Assembly (NCBI GenBank): GCA_002319075.1
Contig: NVQB01000001.1
Coordinates: forward strand, 3,658,001-3,722,000
Origin: Sphingobacteriaceae bacterium
GTDB taxonomy: Bacteria > Bacteroidota > Bacteroidia > B-17B0 > Aurantibacillaceae
Direction of reading: 5' to 3'
Length of the DNA: 64,000 nucleotides
Shown here: positions 28,382 to 36,117 of the stretch, piece after piece
Position numbering within the stretch: the first letter of the stretch is position 1
Layout: every line of letters starts with the position of its first letter
Program-made: the position numbers and the translations under genes
The notes under the pieces: generated by a model
Told to the model about the DNA's origin: nothing
Databases searched by the model: none
Seen by the model: only the letters and a program-made list of their open reading frames with translations

Positions 28382-28876
28382 ATGTCAGAGTTTCACGATC
28401 ATTATTCAAATTACGAAGTGATGGCCAATCACGGCGAGGAAGAAGGAAAAGCAACCCGTAAAATTTTATGGAGAGTTTTCTGGGTGATGTTAGCTATTAC
28501 TATTTTCGAATTAGTTGTTGGGTTTCTTGCTCCTGAAAAAGGCTGGAGTGGCACCTGGTGGTTAAAAACTTTATTTATAGGTTTAACTATTGCTAAAGCT
28601 GCAGCCATCGTTTTATGGTTTATGCACTTAAAACATGAAGTGAAATTTTTTAAATGGGCTATCCTTTCTCCGTATATCGTATTTATGTTTTACACGATTT
28701 TTATCGTGTTAACAGAAGGTACCTATTCAGGATCATCAGGACACCATACACGCGTTGACAAAATTTTTGTAGAGCAGCAAGCTGCATTAAACAGCGGACA
28801 TCATGCTGGTGGAGCTGCTCATGATGCAGGTGCTGAACACGGATCAGAAGGTCATGGCGCTGAAGAGCATCACTAG
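28382..28876 (+). CDS. Cytochrome c oxidase subunit IV family protein, His-rich tail
   Basis: 164 aa. Three membrane helices (ILWRVFWVMLAITIFELVVG, LFIGLTIAKAAAIVLWFMHL, YIVFMFYTIFIVLTEGTYSG) match the small caa3-type subunit IV. The last 35 residues are rich in His, Gly and Ala (HHAGGAAHDAGAEHGSEGHG), which could bind copper or another metal during assembly. It closes the ctaB-cox cluster and is followed by a terminator. Confidence 0.9.
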   Translation: MSEFHDHYSNYEVMANHGEEEGKATRKILWRVFWVMLAITIFELVVGFLAPEKGWSGTWWLKTLFIGLTIAKAAAIVLWFMHLKHEVKFFKWAILSPYIVFMFYTIFIVLTEGTYSGSSGHHTRVDKIFVEQQAALNSGHHAGGAAHDAGAEHGSEGHGAEEHH

Positions 28877-28899
28877 TCTTTAAAATATCTTTAAAAACG

Positions 28900-28927
28900 A
28901 AAGCCATCTGAAAAGGTGGCTTTTTTT
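28900..28927 (+). terminator. Terminator of the ctaB-cox cluster
   Basis: Stem AAAGCCATCT / AGGTGGCTTT (one T-G wobble), GAAA tetraloop and a run of seven T. It starts 24 nt after the subunit IV stop. Confidence 0.9.
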
Positions 28928-29250
28928 AGTTATGCTCGATTAAGATCTTTGGTGAAGGCCGTGTTTTCTTTTCCTTAAATTAATTGGATGCGTTTCCCTT
29001 TGTTTTCAGAAGTGCCGCATTAAATCGCTTACCAACCTATTGATTTTACTCAAATTTGAAGAATGGTGGTTAAGTAGTCGACTTTTTTCCAGCAGACGAT
29101 GCCCGAAATGTGTTTTAATGTCTCACAGGCATGAACTTTGTTCCCCCGGATAAAACAGGGTTACCTGATAAATAAAAGAACACAGAAGAGAAAAGATTAA
29201 CCGGGATTGAAAATTATTTGTGGTCTTTAAATTTATAAAAGACAGATTCA
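28928..29250. other. Intergenic region without a recognised gene
   Basis: About 320 bp between the cox terminator and the 3' end of the minus-strand histidine kinase. I see only very short open frames and no strong hairpin, repeat or conserved motif. Confidence 0.6.
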
Positions 29251-30351
29251 TTAAGTTTTTTGGTTGAATAGGATCGTAAAAACGCTTCCCTTATTTACTT
29301 CACTTTTAACAGAAATAGTTCCGCCCATAGCTTCTATTTGCGAACGTGTCATAAAAAGTCCCACACCTTTAGCATTTTCTACGCGATGAAAAATTTTATG
29401 GAGACCGAATATTTTGTCTTTGTATTTATTCAAATCTATGCCAAGTCCATTATCAGTGTGCACAAGTGCCAGACCCTGATTTGTAATTTTTGTTTCAAAG
29501 TGTATTTCAGGAGTTCGGTCTTGTGAAGCGTATTTTATAGAATTGGTTAACAAATTCAGAAAGATACTTTCAAGGTAAATTTTCGGATACTTAATTTCTG
29601 GAGCTTGTGAGAAGTCTGTAGTTATTTTTGATTTAGATTCGGTGATTTGTGCCGTTAGCATGTCGCTGACTTTCTGGAAAAGATCATTAAATTTCAGATT
29701 TTCACGCTCCTTATTAATATCTTCTTTTATTTTTAAACTTTCCAGGAGTAAGTTTAAGGTTTCAGAAAGATGTGCAGAGACAGATTCTAATTTGCTAAAG
29801 AGCAGATTTTTTTCATCCTGAGTTTTTGCTTCTTTGTAAAGAGTCAGTAAAACGCCTATATTTCCTACTGGCGATCTTAGGTTATGTGAAGTGATGTGGG
29901 CGAAATCGAGTAGTTGGGTGTTTTGGTAAGACAGCTTTTTTACAAGCAGATCGACCATTTCTTCTGATCTTTTTCTTTCAGTGAGATCGCGCGTAACTTT
30001 TATAAATCCGATTACACTATTTTCTTCATCGTGTGTTGCGGTTATAGTTATGCTTGCCCAAAAGAGATCTCCACCCTTACGAACGCGCCAACCTTCGTCC
30101 CTGGCGATACCATCCTGGATCGCCTGTTTGAAAAGTTTTGCCGGTTTACCATTTTCTACGTCAGTTTTTGTATAAAAGGTAGTGAAGTTTTTGCCGATGA
30201 TTTCTTCGGGTGCATACCCTTTAATCTTTTGAGCACCTTTATTCCAATCGATAATAGTTCCCTTGAAGTCCAAGAGTACAATGGCGTAGTCTTCTATTTC
30301 CTGAATGGCTTTTTGAAGATTTTGCGAGGCCGTTTTCTTAGTTGATTTCAT
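29251..30351 (-). CDS. PAS-domain sensor histidine kinase
   Basis: 366 aa, no membrane segment, so probably cytoplasmic. The N-terminal PAS domain (residues about 18-130) has DFKGTIIDWNKGAQKIKGYA. A dimerisation domain follows with the phospho-acceptor box AHITSHNLRSPVGNIGVLL near residue 155. The HATPase domain has the N box NLLTNSIKYA, G1 DNGLGID and G2 GVGLFMTRSQIEAMGG. No response regulator is adjacent, so it is an orphan kinase here. The signal is unknown. Confidence 0.93.
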   Translation of the reverse strand: MKSTKKTASQNLQKAIQEIEDYAIVLLDFKGTIIDWNKGAQKIKGYAPEEIIGKNFTTFYTKTDVENGKPAKLFKQAIQDGIARDEGWRVRKGGDLFWASITITATHDEENSVIGFIKVTRDLTERKRSEEMVDLLVKKLSYQNTQLLDFAHITSHNLRSPVGNIGVLLTLYKEAKTQDEKNLLFSKLESVSAHLSETLNLLLESLKIKEDINKERENLKFNDLFQKVSDMLTAQITESKSKITTDFSQAPEIKYPKIYLESIFLNLLTNSIKYASQDRTPEIHFETKITNQGLALVHTDNGLGIDLNKYKDKIFGLHKIFHRVENAKGVGLFMTRSQIEAMGGTISVKSEVNKGSVFTILFNQKT

Positions 30352-30448
30352 TTATGAATCCGGAGTGTATCATAAATGTATGTAAAACCACTTAGGATAA
30401 ACTGCCTAAGCAGTCAGAGTTAGACACAAATGACAGTTCAAAACCGCG

Positions 30449-31888
30449 TTAACATCTGTTTTTGCCCCAGAATCTCCCAAGCTTCCAGCAATTCCTGCAG
30501 AATAGGCGTGCATGCTCGCAATGAGGTTTCCAACGTTCTTTTGGTGGAATGCAGGTTTCGTCGCAGGTTTGGAAGTCTGTACTTTGATATTTTGTTATTT
30601 TTTTTTGCAAGGCCAAACGGTCAGTTTCAGGACCTTCTCTCCCTACGATCATTAATTTGTAAGCATCCGGGCTAAAATATTTTTGCTTGATCAGACGAAT
30701 GTTATCTGTTGTGATTACAGAAAAGGCCGAAACATAATTTTTGCGGGACTCAAAAGGATAAACTAAAGGATTATAAAAGCATAAAATAGATTCCGCAGTT
30801 TTGCTACTATCAGCGCCGTCTTTTAATTTTTTTGCGACTCTGTTTAAAAGACTATCCGAAGAATTATAGGCATGAAATTCGTGGAGGAGGGTGTCGAAGA
30901 AGGAGATTGTTTTAATCAGTTCAGTTGAACTTATCCACTTCATTTCGATAAAATTGTTGGAATAGGTTACAGGCCCAAAACTCAAACTCTTTTCCGTGTC
31001 CTGTTTCATTTTTGTTTTTACTGCAATAAAATCATCAAACAAAGCGCAGGCCAGCACAAAGCCATAGTAATCAGCAGACCTGAAGGAAGGCGCTGCCTGG
31101 AGCCATGTAAGCTGAAAATCTTTTTGATCACGTTTATTGATAAAGCAAATTGTTTTGCTTTTGATTTTCAATATTTTTAAATCTTCATCATTTACTTTTT
31201 GCTCTTTGCGTAAAGTTTTCCACCTGTTGAAATGCCTGTTCACGAGTTTTTTAATTTCTTCTTTATCAAAATTTCCGCAAATAAGCAGTGACGTATTTAC
31301 TGGATTATAGTGTTGGTAGTAAAACTCCCTGAGTTGCTCAGGAAGTACTTTTTGAATGGCATATTGACAATAGGTTCTTCCCAAAGGGTTTTTACTACCA
31401 TATAAAAACAAGCTTTCAAAAGCAGCAAATACAGTTTCTGTAGTGATTTTTTCAGGGCTATTAAAGTCCATAAGATTGGAGGTGATCTTGTCTATAAGAT
31501 TAGGTTTAAACGGTAATTTTAAAAGTGAAGAACTCAGTAAACTCATTTGCTTGCTAAAGTCTTTTACAGCGCAGTTTCCGCTTATGATAGTTTGTCCCTG
31601 ATTTAATTCGCATTTTATTTTTTTCTTTTTTTTGAAAAGCGATTTTTGTTTTTCCTTTAAAGTTTCAGCGATGAGATGTTGAATAAGCTTGCTGTATCCC
31701 ACCTGACAGGAGTTTTCGTTTTTTTGTCCGCCGTTAATAACTAACCTGACGTTTAAAACGGAGTCTCTGCCATAATTTACCATGCACACTTTTAGACCAT
31801 TTTTTAAGACAAGTGTATCCAGTTGCGGAACTTCCTGCGAAGCTAATTTCAGCGATAAGAGCAGGCATGCCGTGATAAGTGATCGCAT
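30449..31888 (-). CDS. Non-catalytic M16-like protein (degenerate zinc site)
   Basis: 479 aa from ATG 31886-31888. The frame stays open far upstream across the antisense of the tRNA gene, but MRSLITACLLLSLKLASQEV is a convincing signal peptide and sets the start. The fold follows M16 peptidases (DTLVLKNGLKVCMV, then YYQHYNPVNTSLLICGNFDK). The zinc motif HxxEH is replaced: aligned with GLAHFLEH, this protein reads GYSKLIQH (residues 64-71), so the first His and the Glu are lost. It is probably a periplasmic non-catalytic partner or binding protein. No catalytic M16 gene is adjacent. Confidence 0.82.
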   Translation of the reverse strand: MRSLITACLLLSLKLASQEVPQLDTLVLKNGLKVCMVNYGRDSVLNVRLVINGGQKNENSCQVGYSKLIQHLIAETLKEKQKSLFKKKKKIKCELNQGQTIISGNCAVKDFSKQMSLLSSSLLKLPFKPNLIDKITSNLMDFNSPEKITTETVFAAFESLFLYGSKNPLGRTYCQYAIQKVLPEQLREFYYQHYNPVNTSLLICGNFDKEEIKKLVNRHFNRWKTLRKEQKVNDEDLKILKIKSKTICFINKRDQKDFQLTWLQAAPSFRSADYYGFVLACALFDDFIAVKTKMKQDTEKSLSFGPVTYSNNFIEMKWISSTELIKTISFFDTLLHEFHAYNSSDSLLNRVAKKLKDGADSSKTAESILCFYNPLVYPFESRKNYVSAFSVITTDNIRLIKQKYFSPDAYKLMIVGREGPETDRLALQKKITKYQSTDFQTCDETCIPPKERWKPHCEHARLFCRNCWKLGRFWGKNRC

Positions 31889-32025
31889 AATTTTGTATTG
31901 AATCCTTGACAAACAAGAGAAGTCATTACTTACTGAAACACGCTTTGGTAACATATCAGAGCGAGACCGTATTAAATCACTTACCTCAGAAGTAGTTGAA
32001 AGTTTGCTGGATAAATTACGAGCAC

Positions 32026-32056
32026 TTGCATAAGTAGGCTTTAAAATGTACATTTG
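32026..32056 (+). promoter_or_regulatory. Promoter of the tRNA-Ser gene
   Basis: TTG at 32026-32028, 20-nt spacer, then TACATTTG at 32049-32056, matching the Bacteroidota TTG/TAnnTTTG pattern. It lies about 50 nt upstream of the mature tRNA 5' end. Confidence 0.65.
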
Positions 32057-32106
32057 CCTTCCAAATTTTACGCTGCTTAATAGAAGCGTACTTAATTGAA
32101 AAATCC

Positions 32107-32193
32107 GGAGACCTGTCAGAGTGGTCGAACGAGCCCGCTTGGAAAGCGTGTATACGGGTAACTGTATCGAGGGTTCGAATCCCTCGGTCTCCG
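32107..32193 (+). tRNA. tRNA-Ser (GGA anticodon)
   Basis: 87 nt. The acceptor stem is GGAGACC/GGTCTCC with discriminator G at 32193. The T arm GAGGG-TTCGAAT-CCCTC is perfect. A long variable arm with a TATAC/GTAT(A)-type stem marks a class II tRNA. The anticodon loop TTGGAAA gives anticodon GGA at 32141-32143, reading UCC/UCU. The anticodon stem has one C-T mismatch (32135/32149). CCA is not encoded. The last 14-17 nt are repeated twice downstream. Confidence 0.96.
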
Positions 32194-32205
32194 CGGATAA
32201 ATAGC

Positions 32206-32237
32206 AAAAGGGTTTAAGCGAAAGCTTAAACCCTTTT
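32206..32237. terminator. Perfect hairpin A of repeat unit 1 (also at 32393-32424)
   Basis: A 14-bp stem AAAAGGGTTTAAGC / GCTTAAACCCTTTT with a GAAA tetraloop followed by more T. It would terminate the tRNA transcript 13 nt after the mature 3' end. An identical copy lies 187 bp downstream. Confidence 0.85.
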
Positions 32238-32293
32238 TTGTTTGACATGAGCGCATAAAGCCCTTCAGCTTTAATGCGTGAAGTGGCGAACAA

Positions 32294-32326
32294 AAAAGAA
32301 GGCTCGTTTTTCACGAGGCTTCTTTT
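32294..32326. terminator. Hairpin B of repeat unit 1 (also at 32481-32513)
   Basis: Stem AAAAGAAGGCTCGT / ACGAGGCTTCTTTT with one G-G mismatch, a 5-nt loop and T/A runs on both sides, so it could act in both directions. It is repeated in unit 2. Confidence 0.6.
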
Positions 32327-32589
32327 GTATTCTGACTCCGGGAGGCATTAGGGATCATGTCAATAATCCCTCGGTCTCCGCGGATAAATAGCAAAAGGGT
32401 TTAAGCGAAAGCTTAAACCCTTTTTTGTTTGACATGAGCGCATAAAGCCCTTTAGCTTTAATGCGTGAAGTGGCGAACAAAAAAGAAGGCTCGTTTTTCA
32501 CGAGGCTTCTTTTGTATTCTGACTCCGGGAGGCATTAGGGATCATGTCAATAATCCCTCGGTCTCCGCAAAAGATCACCAAATCAAATC

Positions 32590-32621
32590 AAAGCCCGTCA
32601 ATCTTAGGATTAACGGGCTTT
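32590..32621 (+). terminator. Terminator downstream of the repeat array
   Basis: Stem AAAGCCCGTcAATC / GATTaACGGGCTTT with a TTAG loop and a T-run. It lies in the unique sequence after the last tRNA-tail copy and was probably the original terminator of the tRNA gene before the tandem duplication. Confidence 0.8.
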
Positions 32622-32641
32622 TTGATTTTTATTACTATTAA

Positions 32642-32812
32642 AATCATTCATTAAATCGCAAGGCTGAGGTGGAGAATTCGGTGTCACCAAATTCTTTGCT
32701 AAGGGTTGATGGCAGCAGCCCTTACATAGCAAAGGCAAATAACCCCACCATTGCTTTGGCAAGGTTAATTGGGTTTACAGTTGATGGTGATGATCAATTT
32801 ATCAGTTACTGA
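32642..32812 (+). other. Possible small gene or gene remnant
   Basis: A frame without stops runs from just after a TAA to TGA 32810-32812. It has GTG (32669) and TTG (32696) as possible starts but no ATG. The deduced end, SSPYIAKANNPTIALARLIG then FTVDGDDQFISY, looks protein-like. I recognise no family. It may be the tail of a decayed gene or a chance frame in the 350-bp gap before the TetR gene. Confidence 0.25.
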
Positions 32813-32927
32813 AATTAGCTGCGCTAATAACAGTGAAGTAGGTGGATCGGTTCTAAATTTAAAACTTTGAGTAACAATTGTTTATCTTTATCAGGTTCAC
32901 ATTCCCTAAAATATTTCTTTTCAATTG

Positions 32928-32957
32928 TTGGTATTATTATACAAATGACTAACTTTG
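32928..32957 (+). promoter_or_regulatory. Promoter of the TetR-efflux locus
   Basis: TTG at 32928-32930, exactly 19 nt, then TAACTTTG at 32950-32957, a full match to the Bacteroidota consensus. A TGACTAA motif (32946-32952), the same as a half-site found before the tolC gene, overlaps the -7 box, which suggests autorepression. Confidence 0.7.
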
Positions 32958-32967
32958 TGTCAGAATT

Positions 32968-33594
32968 ATGAAAGACGTGGATAAAAGAGAGCATATTTTA
33001 TTAAAAGCAGAAGAGCTTTTTTCAAAAAATGGTTTTAACGAAACATCTACTCGCATGCTGGCTGCTGCTGCTAAAGTAAACCTGGGGATGCTTACTTATT
33101 ACTTCGGCACAAAAGACAAAATATTGCAAGCGTTAATTGATCGTAAATTAGGTTTTTTTCGCGATAGTTTTGCCGTAATTGATAAGTTGGATTTGCCAAC
33201 CATAAAAAAGGTAGACGCAATCATTGACGTATATGTTGATCACATGTTTGAACACAGGCGTTTTCACCGCATCCTGCATAGCGAAGTGCTTTCAGAAAAG
33301 CATTCTGACCTGCTGGATTATGCATATGCTCTGATTAAAAAAAATCATGAGTTCCTGAGCGAGATAGTTGAAAAAGGGAAAAAAGAGAAAGAATTTAAGA
33401 ACATCGACAGTCGCTTGTTTATGGCTTCTATTACCGGCACGCTCACCCTTTTAATTAAAACAGAAACAGTGGGTATATTCTGGTTATCCTCCGATTCAAA
33501 AGCCAGCAGCTTAGATGATCCTGCATTTAAAAAACATGTTAAAACGTTTTTAAAAGAAATGGCGCATGGTTATTTAATTGCAAAAACAAATTAA
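32968..33594 (+). CDS. TetR/AcrR family transcriptional regulator
   Basis: 208 aa. The N-terminal HTH is EELFSKNGFNETSTRMLAAA, then AKVNLGMLTYYFGTKDKILQ, a textbook TetR DNA-binding domain (residues about 10-52). The C-terminal ligand domain is helical. It is followed 72 bp later by a TolC-EmrA-EmrB type efflux operon that it most probably represses. An operator-like palindrome lies in that gap. Confidence 0.93.
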   Translation: MKDVDKREHILLKAEELFSKNGFNETSTRMLAAAAKVNLGMLTYYFGTKDKILQALIDRKLGFFRDSFAVIDKLDLPTIKKVDAIIDVYVDHMFEHRRFHRILHSEVLSEKHSDLLDYAYALIKKNHEFLSEIVEKGKKEKEFKNIDSRLFMASITGTLTLLIKTETVGIFWLSSDSKASSLDDPAFKKHVKTFLKEMAHGYLIAKTN

Positions 33595-33612
33595 AAAAAT
33601 TTGCCTTAAAAA

Positions 33613-33632
33613 TTAGTCAGTCGTATGATTAA
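33613..33632 (+). promoter_or_regulatory. Putative TetR operator
   Basis: TTAGTCAGTCGTATGATTAA is a 20-bp imperfect palindrome (TTArTCA, 6-nt CG-centred spacer, TGAyTAA) located 35 nt before the tolC-like ATG. Its half-site TGACTAA recurs over the -7 box of the tetR promoter. The assignment to the TetR protein is inference from position and symmetry. Confidence 0.6.
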
Positions 33633-33666
33633 TATTGGAAATTACACGTAAAGTAAAAATTGAACA

Positions 33667-34959
33667 ATGAGAACAAAACTAAAAACAATGAGAATAATGA
33701 ATTACGCGGTATGCTTTTCTGCCCTGTTTGGTGCCTTGTCATTACAGGCACAACGAAAAGAAGAGTATACGTTAGAACAATTACAAACGTTGGCGAAGGA
33801 GAATTATCCCTTACTAAAACAAAAACAAATGTATAGAGATATTGGTGCTAATAAAGCCAAGCAGGCAGGCACTAATTTTTTACCCCAAATAAATGTAACC
33901 GGGCAAGCAACGTATCAAAGTGAGGTAACAGAGTTAGCATTGCCACTACCGGGTAGTACAGGTTTTAAACAAAAGCCTGATCAATACGCCTTTGGTTTAG
34001 AGTTGAGAGAAAATCTTTTTGATTACGGTGCTGTTAAAACTCAAAAGCAAATGGAAAAAGAAAACTCTGAAATTCAATCTCAGCAAATAGATGTAGACTT
34101 TATAAAATTGAAAGACAGAGTTAATCAATTGTACGGTAATGTATGTTTACAACAAGAGAATAAAAAAATAATGTATTTACGCATGAAGGAACTGGAAGCA
34201 AAACGGCGAAAAATGCAATCAGCCGTTACTAATGGAGCAGCTTTGTCAAGTAGTTTCTTAGTGTTGGAATCTGAATATTTAACCACTCAGCAAAAGCTGG
34301 AAGAGATCAATTCAAATTTGAGTGGTTGGTATAGAACTCTTTCCATCATTACTAATAAGCAAATGGATACGAATGTAGTATTCACCGACATTAAAAAAGA
34401 AATACAACTTCAATCTGCTAACATACGTCCTGAATATAGATTGTACGAATTGCAGAGTAGCAATCTAAAACTGAGAGAAAGTATGATCACGAAAAATAAC
34501 CTGCCAAAAGTTTTTGTGTTTGCAAAAGGTTATTATGGACGGCCAGGTTTGAATTTTCTGAACAATGATTTTAGGCCTTATGGTTTAGTTGGCGCGGGTT
34601 TATCATGGAACTTAACAGGTTTCTATACATCTGGTAAAGACAAAAATAATTTGCATATCACTAATGATATTTTAACTAATCAAAGAAAAATATTTGATTT
34701 AAATCTACAGGCAACTTTAGCACAGCAGCAGGAAGAGATTACGAAGCTGGAGAGAATGCTTGTGATGGATTATAAAATTGTGGAAGCAAAAACGTCTGTT
34801 CGCAAAGCGTCCTCCAGTCAATTAGATAATGGTGTAATTACATCGTCTGAATATATTGTTGACTTGAACGCGGAAAACCAGGCACAGTTTAATTTGAAAT
34901 TACACGAGCTACAACTATTCATGGCCAAACAAAACTATAACACAACTTTAGGATACTAA
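33667..34959 (+). CDS. TolC-family outer-membrane efflux protein
   Basis: 430 aa with a signal peptide ending SLQAQ. It has long heptad-like helices (LEQLQTLAKENYPLLKQKQM near residue 38, then GANKAKQAGTNFLPQINVTG), and the second half repeats the pattern with RKIFDLNLQATLAQQQEEIT. TolC-type outer-membrane channel, the exit duct for the EmrA/EmrB pair immediately downstream (spacing 5 nt). Met codons at residues 1, 8 and 11 are all possible starts; the first is used here. Confidence 0.93.
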   Translation: MRTKLKTMRIMNYAVCFSALFGALSLQAQRKEEYTLEQLQTLAKENYPLLKQKQMYRDIGANKAKQAGTNFLPQINVTGQATYQSEVTELALPLPGSTGFKQKPDQYAFGLELRENLFDYGAVKTQKQMEKENSEIQSQQIDVDFIKLKDRVNQLYGNVCLQQENKKIMYLRMKELEAKRRKMQSAVTNGAALSSSFLVLESEYLTTQQKLEEINSNLSGWYRTLSIITNKQMDTNVVFTDIKKEIQLQSANIRPEYRLYELQSSNLKLRESMITKNNLPKVFVFAKGYYGRPGLNFLNNDFRPYGLVGAGLSWNLTGFYTSGKDKNNLHITNDILTNQRKIFDLNLQATLAQQQEEITKLERMLVMDYKIVEAKTSVRKASSSQLDNGVITSSEYIVDLNAENQAQFNLKLHELQLFMAKQNYNTTLGY

Positions 34960-34964
34960 ACATC

Positions 34965-36110
34965 ATGGAAAATAAACAAGATCATCAGGAAACAATAACT
35001 ACAAATACAAATCAAATGGAAGAAAATAATTTAGAAAATAAAGCAGCAGGAAAAAAGAAAAAATTCAAAATAATAGGTGGTATTGCCGCCCTTGTTATTG
35101 CCCTTGTAGTGTATGTGTGGATAAGCGGCATAGGGCATCAAAAAACCGACAACGCACAAGTGGACGCAGTCATTATGCCCATACGGGCTACCGTTCAAGG
35201 CTTTGTAACAAAGGTAAATTTTTCAGATAATCAAATGGTAAAAAAGGGTGATGTGCTCATCGAAATCGATGGCAAAGATTATGTTACCAGGCTTAAACAG
35301 GCTCAAGCTGTTTTAGAAAGTGCAAAAGCACAATTGGAAATTGCGAAATCGGGAGCAAGTACCGCGGATATGAATGCAATGGCATCTAGTTTAAATAGCC
35401 AGGCGGCCAAAGATAATATTGCATCAGCGCGCGCAAAATTTTCAAAGAATGAAAAAGAAATGAATCGCATGGATAAAATGCTGAAAGATGGCGCAGTAAG
35501 TCAACAGCAATTTGAATCGGTAAAAGCTGAATTTGAAACATCTAAAGCGCAATGGGATATGTTAGAAAAACACTATCAGGCTTCTTCGTCTCAGGCTAGC
35601 GGCCTTCAATCGCAAGCCGATGGACAAAAATCTCAAATTGTGTTAGCTGAGGCAATTGTAAAACAACGTGAAGCGGAATTAGCTTTAGCACAAACACAAT
35701 TGGATAATACATTTCTCAAAGCACCGTTTGATGGGATTATTTCAAAAAAATCAATCGATGTTGGACAGTATTTACAAATAGGAACTCCTGTATGCTCAGC
35801 TGTTGATTATAATAATCTGTGGGTCAGTGCTAATTTCAAAGAAACGCAAATTAATGAAATGCGTCCTAACCAACCAGTAGATATTAAAATAGATGCTTTT
35901 CCAAAGGCTCATATACAAGGTAAACTACAAAGCTTTGGTGGTGCAACAGGTGCGAGATTTTCGTTATTGCCTCCTGACAATGCTACAGGAAATTTTGTGA
36001 AAATCACGCAACGTGTACCCGTGAAAATTTTAATTACAGAATATCCCAGAGAATTACTCGGCTTACTTTTACCGGGGCTTAGTGCAGAAGTAGATATTCA
36101 TACTAAATAA
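34965..36110 (+). CDS. HlyD/EmrA-type membrane fusion protein
   Basis: 381 aa. The cytoplasmic N-tail is Asn/Lys-rich, with one membrane helix (IIGGIAALVIALVVYVWISG near residue 37). The biotinyl-lipoyl half-motif is VQGFVTKVNFSDNQMVKKGD, followed by a long coiled-coil hairpin (residues about 105-235) and the second half-motif LKAPFDGIISKKSIDVGQYL. It bridges the MFS pump and TolC. It sits in the middle of the three-gene operon; its start is 5 nt after tolC and the pump follows 7 nt later. Confidence 0.95.
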   Translation: MENKQDHQETITTNTNQMEENNLENKAAGKKKKFKIIGGIAALVIALVVYVWISGIGHQKTDNAQVDAVIMPIRATVQGFVTKVNFSDNQMVKKGDVLIEIDGKDYVTRLKQAQAVLESAKAQLEIAKSGASTADMNAMASSLNSQAAKDNIASARAKFSKNEKEMNRMDKMLKDGAVSQQQFESVKAEFETSKAQWDMLEKHYQASSSQASGLQSQADGQKSQIVLAEAIVKQREAELALAQTQLDNTFLKAPFDGIISKKSIDVGQYLQIGTPVCSAVDYNNLWVSANFKETQINEMRPNQPVDIKIDAFPKAHIQGKLQSFGGATGARFSLLPPDNATGNFVKITQRVPVKILITEYPRELLGLLLPGLSAEVDIHTK

Positions 36111-36117
36111 TAAGACT

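Larger units (their letters stand above)
32181..32568 (+). repeat. 187-bp tandem repeat carrying the tRNA-Ser 3' end (2 full copies plus the tRNA tail)
   Basis: Unit 1 (32181-32367) and unit 2 (32368-32554) are each 187 bp and nearly identical; I see one C/T difference in the stretch after CATAAAGCCCTT. Each starts with CCCTCGGTCTCCGC, the 3' end of the tRNA-Ser gene. A third copy of this tail is at 32555-32568 (17 nt matching if the preceding AAT is counted). Each unit has two terminator-like hairpins. The unique sequence resumes with AAAAGATCACC and a further terminator. The layout matches a tRNA tail duplicated with its downstream flank. Confidence 0.95.

Noticed and set aside
31889-32314. 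N-terminal extension of the M16-like protein across the tRNA gene
   Set aside because: The frame is open by chance antisense to tRNA-Ser. The Met at 31888 begins a clear signal peptide.
32181-32568. Prophage or integrative-element attachment sites (attL/attR) at tRNA-Ser
   Set aside because: The direct repeats of the tRNA tail enclose only 187 bp each, with no integrase or cargo. A tandem duplication of the tyrT/rtT kind explains the data better, although a remnant of integration cannot be fully excluded.
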